Assembly: GCF_027943255.1 (NCBI RefSeq)
Contig: NC_072896.1
Location: 7,192,001-7,256,000 of the forward strand
From: Anastrepha obliqua
Taxonomy: Eukaryota; Arthropoda; Insecta; Diptera; Tephritidae
Direction of reading: 5' to 3'
DNA: 64,000 nt
A program made the translations under genes and the position numbers. Positions 40,001 through 52,000 of the stretch are shown here, in pieces; the first letter of the stretch is position 1; every line of letters begins with the position of its first letter. Below the pieces are notes generated by a model, which made no database searches, was not told where the DNA came from, and worked only from the letters and a program-made list of their open reading frames with translations.

Positions 40001-43000
40001 AAGTAAGTCCATTAGAGCATAGCTCTAAAGTTAATTTCGAGCGCGCACAAATTTTAAAAGAAGCCATCTTTAAATTAATACAGAGTTAATATCAAAATTT
40101 TTTGTTAAAATATTATGTAGGTTAAGTTTTTTTAATAAAAACTTGTATTTGGGGAATTTTTGGTATGAAAAATAAATTATTGATATAAATGAAAAAAAAA
40201 TTGTATAAAAAGTGACTGTATACAATTTTTTTGTATGGAACTCCAACAAAAATTTGCAAAAGGAACGAAAACAATTTAATTCTACAGATAACAAACATTT
40301 ATTTTAAAATTTTTTTCTAATTATTTATTTTTTGTTAATTAACGACATATTTTTGCAATATTTTGGTTTTACATCTTTTTTTTTTTCAAAACGAGGTGTC
40401 ATTTTTCTACTTTCTATTTCCATAACCATAGCATTAATTAAGGATAGCTTCACTTAAAATCGGGTGTCTCGAAAATGACTTTACAGCTATGCTCTAATGC
40501 ACTTTTTCCTTATAATTGCATGCAAAATCCAAATATGCTTCGAACCACGACGAAAAATAAATGACCTAACCTAATAAATATGTATCTAGAGGCCATTTTT
40601 TCCTATAATTTAATGCTGAGTCCGAATCTGCTAAAGACGATGTCGACAAAAATCGTTTCATACAAATTGCCCCACCCTAATGTATGTACATCTGCATATA
40701 TGCGGTTCTAGATTTTCCCGTTAAAGAACATGTGAAAGAATTTCAAAGAATTTCATGCCACAAATCTTTCAAACCACTTTTGATTTGGTACGAGTTTGTA
40801 CTTGTTCTCCTCTTAAGCGGTTTAAGTGAAATCAAAAAAAAAAAAAGAAAAAAAGGACCCCCAATAAATGTGTAGAAAAATGTCACACATAAGCGTTTTT
40901 AACACTTTGTGTGCTGTATGGCATTTAAATATACAAATGAAAGAAGTTAAAAAGGAATTCTGGGCATTTGAAATGCGCTTAACACTTAACACATGCGCAT
41001 TCACGGCATTATTCCTGTGCTTGCCGTCTTTTAGAAATGCCATAGAAATCTGTTACAGATGCACAACAGAAATGCAGGATGCGCCCACTACTTAAAAGAT
41101 TAGAATACTTTGGTGAAAAAAGTAAAGCACAGGCGTGGCTCTGTAAACACAATGCGTATGTGGATTGGTGTGTATGGGTGTTTAGTATGCAATGTCCATT
41201 TACATATTGTCCATAAAAATGTTACAGTTATTCAGACTATTGTTGATTTTACGCAGGGTAGGAGAAATTATTAAAATAGAAAAAAATTTTTGCACGAATG
41301 ATTTTTTAAATTGCATAGTTCTCGAACGAGAAATAATACGCAAAAATCTGGAAGAAATACATTTCGAGTTATGGCAAGGAGTGAAGGCAAATAGGCAGCA
41401 AATGAAATTTGAAAATACAACCAAACAAACTATCTAAACATAAATTTAATTCAGTGTATGAAAATAAAAATGCTAATAATCGAACTTGGTCTGGAAATGT
41501 TCCTCGTCAACTTTCTTCACACACTATGTATATATGTATGTAAATGAACTGATTTATCCGTGAACATTCGAGAGGTTTTTTTTTTTAAATTTAGTCTACT
41601 GAAATCAATGGATATTTAAAACAATCGATTAGCACATACTTTAGTGGTCATGTAATCACCCTTTTCAAGTTCTGGCAACAGTAAGTCGGTTAGTAGTGCG
41701 CTGTAACGAGCATCAATGACAGTCATTTCTTTTATTGCCATGCCATAAACCGTGTCAAACAGTCCATCTTTGTGGATGCATTCAAGCTTTATAGAACAGA
41801 TGTGAATGGAGTTCGTTTCAATAATGGCAATTTTTTTTTGTCGGCATAGCCGATGAGCCAATAATGGGAAAAGTGACCTCACGACAAAATTCCCGTTGTG
41901 TATTTATTATAGAACTGAACTGAATTTTCAATAATATTTTTTAATAATTTCGAGATTTTTAGTACGCGCAAAGTAGTCAAAAACTCTTACAGCTACTGAA
42001 ACATAAGAACTGGAAAAGTTGAAAAGAAAGAAAAAGAAATTATGCTAGGTGGTCACCTTTTAATTAAAATAAATAGTTAACATGTACGTGCTTTGCCAAA
42101 TTTTTTGGAGAATAAGAGATTTTGTCCTATAAATGGAGGGAAAAGCTTTTCCATGACAGAAAACCTCTCGAAAACTTACCATTGCCTGTCGAGGAATTGA
42201 AAACAACTGTTTTTGTATACTTTATTACTTGATGCTCCCACTGGACTTCGATTAGTATATATGCAAAGAGTCTATAAAAAAAACTTGTTTTAAAATAGAA
42301 AAAGTAAAAACTTTAGATTATTTCAAGTTTCACTATTTTTATTCAAAATACGCACTTAGCAATCATATGTGAAAAATGATATCGATTAAGTATCCACCAT
42401 GAATGCAGGTAAAATCCGCCCAATAGTCAAGTTATGAATGCCCAATTGTTGAGAACGTCAAGATGGTTTGGTAACACTTTGCGCTACAGCAGCATTACTC
42501 CTAACAGAACGTGCAGTTTTTATAATTTTTAGTCTGTCAGTCCTCCTTCTATTTTCAACAGAACTAGTGTCTTTGAAATTTTTCATCAACCATTGAATTG
42601 TCGACTCATTCAGACGATTATTTCCTCCATAAGAATCACGAATTTTGGAATTTTTTGCTTTTAAAGATCGACCATTTTCATTATACGTTTCAATAATTTT
42701 AGTGCCTTGTTTTATGACGAAAAATTGTACATTTCAATTGTCAGGTTAGGTTAGGTTATGGTGGTAGTCGTTCTCTACCACCAACTCACTTAGACCTTAC
42801 AGGTCCGTTGTGATACCACTGTGGTGCACGGGAACCCCATTTACTTTCCTGCGTGGAACGATTTTGTGGCTCTTAATAAACGTAGAATTGATCCTGTCAC
42901 CACACTAGACAGCACTGTAAGAGAATTGAAAAAGTATTTACCTAGACAACCTACTCTGATTTTAGCTAAGGCTGGGCAATTGCAAAGGAAGTGCTCAACT

Positions 43001-46000
43001 GTTTCTTCCTCATTTCTACAACTTCTGCAATATTCACGGGAGCAAACTCCTAGTCTCGAGGAAAGCCTGCCAAGTAACCAATAACCGACAAATATACAAG
43101 CCACGACCTTCGAAATATCATCTCTTGAGAGGCCAAGCGGTTCCTTTGTCTTTTTCTTGTTATTTGCGGACACAGTAGCCTAGCTATTACGCATGTATCT
43201 CCATCCCTCCATGATAATGTTGTTTTTTATTATTAGTTTGCTCGTGGCCATGGGTATTCCAATGGTACTTGTATCACTGAGCAGTTGAAGAGCAGTACTT
43301 TCCTGGCTAGCTCATCGGCTTTACAATTTCCCTCAATATCTCTGTGCCCCGGAACCCAAATAAGGCTGACCTTGAATATGACGCTAATATCATTTAGAGC
43401 TGCCCGACATTCCTGTCCAACCTTTGATCTTAGTATAGCCGCATTCATTGAGTTAATGGTCGCCTGGCTATCCGAGACTATATTTATAGTAGTTTTTGCT
43501 ACGGCATGCGAATTTAGGTATGTAGCCACTTTTTTTATAACTAGAATCTCTGCCTGAAAGACACTACAGTAGTCTGGTAGTCGAACGGATAGTTCCAGTC
43601 CTAATTCCTTCAAAAATACTCCATAGCCAACCTTATCATCTAGCTTGGAACCAACTGTAAATTATTGTCAAGTAGGCACAATTGTCAAGGGTGACAAAAA
43701 AAAAAAAGGTTACGTCTAGGATAGATTTATTGGAGGTTTGCACTTCGATCTCATGAAATTATTTACTACTGACATCTAGATGCCACTTTTGAAACCCTTT
43801 CCAATTTAATGCTTCATGCAGACCTCAAACACATTATCCACCTCATCCACTCAATGTTAACTGCGTATCCCTGCTTTCGAACTTCTTCGTTTTTAAGCGC
43901 TCAAATTTGTTGAGCTATAATTAGTTTAAAATTTCTCAAAACTGAACAGCTTCAAAGTTTAAAAGTTACCACACGTGCCTATGCGGAGCTTCATATAAAA
44001 AATTACCTAAACCTGATGATCATTAATACGAAATTAGCTTTCAAGCCAGCTTAAAACCATATTTCCCTAATTAAACATTCGCTCTTGTTAATCAAAATCA
44101 ACTACGAGCTATGAATAAAAGAAACATTTAATATTAATTCTAAATTCTACCTTTTACGAAGATTTACACTAAGCTTGGTATTGTAAAAGCGACATATTTT
44201 TTCTGCTTCCTTAAGCACGTGTTCGTATTCGTATGTATGTATGTATGTATTTATGTACCACATTTTGTCTAATTGCCGCGCTATAACGCAATCAATCAAT
44301 AGACTTGAGCAGCAACAGAAAGAAAGAAAAAAAAAAAAACACACACACAGCAATGAAAAAACGTTACACGAAGAAAGAGTTGTTGCTGCTGGCAATACAG
44401 AAATTTATTATAGTTTTTCAAAATAGAAATTTACTACTAATTGGGAGGAAAAACAACAACGAAACAATGGCCAATGACATGGAAATGCGACTCCAAAAAA
44501 ATGTCTTGTGACACTTTTACAATGCAATTCGACACCTGCCTGCTGTGGCGTGTGGTTCGAGAGACAATCATATTTACATACATATCTACATGTCATACAT
44601 ATGCACATATCTGCGTACAATTTAATCTCTATAAGTTAATGTGTGTGAATGAAAATTTTTCTCTCAATAATATCTACTGATGCTGCTGGGGGGGAAGCTG
44701 TTGCGGTGGTGCGCTGAGTTGAGGTGGCTGTGTGGCTTTTGGCCATTCACATCTCCAAAGTAGTAAGCATGGGAAAATGTTTGGAAATCATTTTTCTTGC
44801 TATTCAAATTTGCCTGCCATTCATTTGATTAAATTCTTCTCGGCGGCTTGGCACTCCTTCACGCTTCGCAGCGATTGTCTCGTGCGCAACACTTATTCGT
44901 AATTGGTTGGTGATAAATGAAGTTCATTGTCGTGCCGTTGGTCGATCATATTTTAGTTGATGCTTTTTGTTGCTGCTGCTGCTGTTGTTCTTGTAATTTG
45001 ATGCATAACACCTATGCATTTGCTTTTTGTGATAGTTGTAGTATTGTAATTCTATAAATGTCTCAAGAGTGTCAGAAATATGAGTGGGAAATTGTTTGGC
45101 TTCCTTTGGTCTCATCCACTGCTATACCATGTCTGTGTGTGTATGTATGTATGTGTGTTGAAATGATAATATGCATTAGTATGTGTGGTGGGTTAAAATT
45201 GAACCCGTGATTAATTTAGTGAGGTGTAATTCAATAAGCAATGTAAATTTACTGAATATTTCGTTTGCCCTTTTAGCTTTAAACGGAAATGCATTTGTGG
45301 GTAAAAAATTATGCCGATTAATATTTTTATATTAGTAACAATTATGGAGTGATATTAGTAAATGGGTTACAACTCTTTTGTGCATTAATGTATATGCGTA
45401 CATGGGCTCTCAAAAGTTTACGTACCTGCTGAATTTGCGCTTTTCTTTCTATAATAAACAACCAATTTTACTATTAAGGGTACCTGGTGGTCTAGAGCAC
45501 GAAAATTTCACCTATTTTCACGATTTTTTTTTTTTGCCATTAAAAATTTAAGAAACGATGTTTCAACTTTCGGGCTAATTAGTACGTTTATTGAGCATAC
45601 AATAAATTTTGTTTTTCTACTTTTGAAACAATATGTATTATTATAAAAATGTCGCTGAAGATGATCCTCTCGAAAAATCGAACCCAGACGGCGTAGATGA
45701 TATCGAGACTTTGACTCATCTGAAAAACAAAATTAAAGAAGATTCTTAATCAGAAAGAGTGCAGTTATAGTCGGAACTAGAACAAATCGAAAAAATGAAA
45801 AATTGACAAAATGGCGCACTTTTGAAAAAAAAGTTCGTAAAATCGGGTTTTTTTCACTAGTTTTTAGTTTAAAAAATAGGAAATTATTTAAATAAAATTA
45901 TGATTCTAGTTCCGATGATAGCGATACATGTTGTAAACAACATATCCAAATTTCAAGTGATTCGGTTGAATATTGTAGTTTTTTTTTTGTTTTCATCCCC

Positions 46001-49000
46001 GCCGTGCCGAAAAAAGTCGTTTCGAAATAAATGAGTTTAAAGTTTGAGGTACAGGAGCGCGGACCACTCTCTACCTAGTTAATGGGCTGTAGAAGCTATA
46101 ATACTGGGAGTTTGAGCATGAAAATCTCACAGTATATTCTTAAGATACTATGCTTTCGAAAAAATAAAAAATCGATTTTTTGAAATTTCTAGACCATCGG
46201 GTCCCCTTAAGTTACTATGACGGTGACCTCGGACCAATCGCAATTTTACCCTATATTTCAAAGGTACTCGAATTACTGATGCATAGACAGTTGTGCGCTC
46301 TTCTTGTAAGAACTCTCTTTTACACAAATGGCAGGCAATTCAGTTTTCGAAAAGAACATAACTGTATAGCTGCACTGATTGACGTTATCCAATTCGTCAG
46401 TCCATTGACGAAGAAAACATCACTTTTCTTACCCTGCTTGAACATTCAAGAGCATTCGATTCAGGCAAAGCTCGACAATTTTTTTTGGGATTTCACCAAC
46501 TGCTATACAGTTATTTGCTTCTTTTCTAAAAAATAGGTCACAATGGTGGGCCACGCCATCTTTTTTAGAATTGCACAGAGGAGCTCTGCAAGGTTATATT
46601 GCTGAAACGAAATGAAATCGAACCATTTCTGAAGCGAATGGTAACAGAAGACGAAAAGTGGATCAAATACGACAATAATGTGCGAAAATGATCATGGTGC
46701 AAGGGTGGTGAAGCTCAACAAATGGTCGTAAAGCCAGGATTGACGCCTCGAAAGGTTATGCTGTGTGTTTGGTGGGATTGGAAAGGAATCATCCACTATG
46801 AGCTGCTCCAGCCTGCTCGAACGATTGATTCTACACTTTACTGTCAACAGCTGATGAGATTGAAGCAAGCAATCAAAAAAAAAAACGGCCAGATCTGATC
46901 AGCAGAAAGGACGTCGTCTTCCATCAGGACAACGCTAGGCCACACACATCTTTGATGACTCGGCAAAAACTGGAAGAGCTTGGCTGGGAAGTTTTGATGC
47001 ATCCACCATATAGCCCTGACCTTGCACCATCGGACTACCATTTGTTTCGGTCAATGCACAACTCCTTTAATGGAGTAAAGTTGGCTTCAAGAGAAGCCTG
47101 TGAAAATTACTTCTCGCAGTTTTTCACCGAGAAACCACAAAAGTCTTACACTGATGGAATAATGTCTCTAGAAGAAAAATGGCAAAGGGTAGTCGACCAA
47201 AATGGTACATATTTGGTATAATAAAGTTCATTATAAATATAAAAAAAATGAGTTGAAGTTTGATTAGAAATACGAAAAGACTTTTTCGACTACCCAATAT
47301 TTTTGGTGCTCTTATCTTTTCTTTGCACATCAACGATCTGCCAGCAATCTTTACCGAAATGCGCTCTCACTTGTATGCATATGATGCCCAGATTTTTCGA
47401 TCCTGCAAACTCAATGGAATATCTATTTCGCATTAATACCATAAAGGGGCCCCGACAGATCACTAACACTTAACCTCAAGAAGTCTTAAGTGCCTGTTAT
47501 TTCGAGAAAGCACCTCGACATTTCAAATCTTACTTAACGGCATTATTATTATTTATGTGCATACGGCTAAAAATCTCGGCATCATTTTCAACCGTTTTCT
47601 TTGTCAATTTTTTCCTGAAAATCTTAACCTATTGTGACTAGCACTAATAATTATAAGGTTTATCTTTGCTGTGCTAGGCTCAAAATATTAAATAAATAAA
47701 ATGAATAAATATGAATATTAAATATTCTCTTCAACCAGTTTTCGAAGCCTTTTATCCAGTCTGATCGAGAAAACTCTAAAACATGAATTTTGACTACATC
47801 AACTGCTTCTTCTGCCGTCGTGGGGGAACAAAAATAAGTTATGAGGTGCCAAATCAGGGTTGTTCAATGGATGGGCTATCAATTCGATGTTTCAGTCAGT
47901 TGAAAATCTTTCTTGTTAATGCCGATGTGTCACACCTCGCATTGGCTTGGTGAAGGATGATTCGTCTCTTTTCGTTCCTTTTGCGAACTTCATTAAAGAC
48001 TTGTGGCAAATAAATGGTTGTATATCATTCATAATTGACCGTTTTTCGATGTTATAATGCCATTGTAGCCGAATGGGTTGGGGCGTGGCTACCATTCGGA
48101 AGTGCATAGGTTCAAATCTCCGTACTTGACACACGGCCGCACCTTGGCAGATGATGGCAAAGTTGGTGCCATGAAAAAATATCTACCTCCATTTGTGGAC
48201 AACATCAAGACGCGCGCCAAAGATAGGAGGAAGAGCTGTGCCAAACAGCTAAAAAGGGTGTAAGCGCCAATTAAATATAAATATATTAAATATTTTTATA
48301 TATATATTATATACTAAATACTTTTTATGATGATAAATACGCTTTTGCATTCGTTTGGACCAGTTTTCGAAGCCCTTTGTCCAGTCCGATTGAGACAATC
48401 TGAAACATGAATTTTGAATGCTTCAACCACTCCTTCGGGCGTCGAAAATCGTTCACCACTTAGATTGTTCTTGGTGTGAGGGAAGAAAAATAAGTTATTA
48501 GGTGTCAAATTAATTAAATTAATTTATGTTAATCAAAAATGCTTTTTTATCAGTGTGTCAGAGATCGCTTATCTTAGTGAAGGATGATTCGTTTCTTTTT
48601 ATTCCTTCTACGAGCTTCACCACCTACTTGGGGCAAGTAAATGGTGACTTGCCATTCAGAACTGAACATTTTTCGTTGCTTTAATGCCATTGTAGCCACA
48701 GGACCACCAATACTGAAAAAATTGGCTTTTGCTTCGACGTGTTTCCCGAGCGAACAACTTTTGTTGGATCTGGCTCATCTGTAAACACCCAAGCAATCAT
48801 TTGTTGTTTAGTTTTTTATGTTAAGTTTTAGTTATTTTTTTATGTATTTCGAACTAAAAGTTTTGCTTCGACTGCCACACGATTTTTTCGTGTGTAGTTA
48901 TGGTCTAGTTTGAGATTACTGAAGCCGAATAGAAAACGAAAGGGAGTTAATAATCATTGAGAAAGACGAAAGGTTGGTAGAGATCATTAATATGGAGGGT

Positions 49001-52000
49001 TTTGCCATGACAAGTAATTAGATAAAAATTTATAATTTTTTCAAAATCAAATACAAATGTTTATGTTTATAGAGCTTTGAGATTTTGACCAGGGAAATGG
49101 GGAGAAATCCGTACCTGGCAAGATGTGTGCAGTACATGGATCAGGTCGTAAAAATGTAGAGAGCGGTGGAAGGAGATTATGAGCAAAATTTATTTTGATT
49201 ATCCAACAAGAAGACCGCCCATCTCTCTCAACTGTTGTACCTACGTCTCAAACTCTTGCTTCCATTTTTACTGACATTGTATTTTTTTACTTTCAAGATA
49301 TGTACTGATTTGAAAAGCCGAAAAAAGAAAAAGTTTGGTGAATTGCATTGAACCATGGTTGGGAACCATTCCGCCACTCACCGCTTTCCGACATTGAGTA
49401 GGTCATAGGCAAACTTTTTTTTATTAAACGGCATCAGCAGCTCCGGGCGGCAAAGTTTTGGGCGTTAGTCAATTCATCGATTGCGGAATTTGTTTTATAA
49501 TATTTGGCGAAGCGTTGCCCATTTAAAGAAAAATGTGTGTGAGAAAAAAAAAATGTTGGAAATCTAAATATAACAATTGTAGTGTTTTTGAAGCGGAAAT
49601 AAACGCTATTCATGAAGCCTTAAAATGGTTAAAGATAAACAGAATATCATCAAAAGATGCCTGCATTCTATCGGACAGCCAAGCTGCCCTACGAGCTCTA
49701 GATGCATTCCAAACAACATCAAGGAGTGTCTTACGTTGTCGCCAATCTCTAAATGAGATGGCCAAGCAATATCGTATAATCTTATGCTGGGTCCCAGGCC
49801 ACAGAGATATACCAGGGAACTGTAGGGCAGACCAACTTGCAAGAGAAGGTACCTGTATGCCAGACATAAGTAATTTTATGGAGATACCTCTCGCAACTTG
49901 TAAGCTTCTCATTAAGGACGCACTAATCAGTTCTGCAAATCAAAGATGGATTAGCGTTAACACCTGCGAAATTGCCAGGCAAACATGGCCAAGGCTAAAC
50001 TTACGTCTGTCCAATAGTATTATTGTATAAGTAGGGCCCTCACAGGACACTGCTTTACGCCGATTAACGAGATACTGAGAATTTACAAGTATGCGCTTGA
50101 AAGCCTATAATCGTAGAGTTATTGCCAACACTCGTATAGACACTCGCATATGGCCCTAGGTGTTCGAAGAAGGGCGTCAACTACGCCTCTTCGCCAATGG
50201 TCACGGGCTTGAGCTGCACACATCATATATCGCAGTTCGCAAGACCGCGAGACCAAGAGAGTTCATTTCAGCTTCTGGTGAGCATCTCCGGCTTCTGGTG
50301 AGCATACGTGGCCTACCCACTCCTCGGCCAGCTTATTGGAAGGGATTCCAACGCAGATCTGCCTAGCAACATTGCCAACACTTTTTCTAAGCGTATGTCC
50401 TATCCACTGCCACTTCTTTTTTCGAATTTTACTCGCCACGCCGAGCTGGTTCACTTTAAATAAGAGATCTAAAATATTTATCTCCATAGCAAACACCCGT
50501 TATAAATGCGCCACATTTACAATTGAAGGCACAAATTCACTCATGTGGAGCATATTCGCGTATACTTGTCACATTAATTCAAAGGGGCAATCAATCGTTT
50601 TTCAAGAAAATCTCAACGTGCATCTAAACTTCGAAAAAAGTTGAGGTCTTAAAAGAGATAAAAGTATACTTAATTTTTTTTTATAGCTGAATGTCACAAA
50701 CGCAGTAAAGATACACAAAGCAAATTAAAGAAAAAAAAGTAACATTTGCAGCACATATGCTCACACGCACTCTACAACAACAACAGATCAACCAAACGGA
50801 CAACGATCATGTCAAGTGTATCGCCAAATGTGAGCAGAGCAGATGATTAGGACTCGCACTTTTTGCTATTTTTGTTTGAATTTTTTCAATTCACTTCACA
50901 TTCGAGCTCTTTAAGTATTTACATACATATATATGTATGTATGTATGTATATATTTCTATGAATGTACCGTAGTTACCAAGGCTTGTGGGACACTTTAGC
51001 GTATGGGCTAGATTCCAGCCGCTGGTCCCTAAAGCGTTCGTTCGATGAGGCACTTGGCAACATTTGCGGCTCGCGCTCACGTACACACATACATACATAC
51101 GTACATACATGCGAACATATGCCTGCATAGGTTTCGCTATTCCGTTGATTGTTGCGCCTAACAATAGGACACTTGACTTTACTGTTGTACAGGCGATTTC
51201 AAGTGTTTATTTTTAATTTCCTTTTCAGCTTTCAATTTCGTTTAGTTTTGTGGTCCACGTCTGAGTTTTTGGCTGTTACTTTTGTATTTTTACCCTTGTA
51301 CGTCTTTGTCGATGTTGTTGTTGTTGTTAACATTAATGTTGATTTTTATGTTCGTCCAAAGAATTATTGATTTTTTATAGCTCATTTTCGTCGCCATCGT
51401 TGGCGACAACTCCAACGTTTTGTTACTCTGATTTTTATTTTTATTTTATTTTTATTCTACTTCATTTTATTGTTATTCCTGATTGTTTTTCTTTCTGTTT
51501 CGTTAAGTTGTTTTCTGTATTGCATTTACCCTTATTTATTGTTCTTTCTGGATCTGTGCTGCCCGTTTTTCTCATAGTTTACTGCCGTTCGCTAGTTTTT
51601 CGTAGAATCGTCGGTAATAATTTAGAGTTTATTGGACCATTTAAGCGAGCGGGTCTAGTTTAAGTCAGAGACTCGTATATGTGTACATATGCATGAATGT
51701 GTGTATCTCATCAAAATGAGGTATAAAAAATAAATAATCAAAATAATTACCTATTTGATTAATTTGATTTATATGTTAATCAGGTTAGGAACACAGATTT
51801 TTCTTCATGCAGATATGCCTCAGGTATGATTAACAAAAAACTTGTATCTCATTTGCGATCACTCGTAGGCTTTTATATCTACATATATAAAGTTGGCTCG
51901 TACACCTATTAATGGGTATTCAGCCGAGCTCCTCCTCCAATTTGTGGCGTGCGTCTTGATGTTGTTCCACAACTGGAGGTATCTACAGTTTAAGCCGACT

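Noticed and set aside
49533..50030. Intact host RNase H gene
   Set aside because: Motifs ([18 protein letters not shown]) are those of LINE RNase H; the first catalytic Asp is missing and the frame starts in unrelated A-rich DNA.
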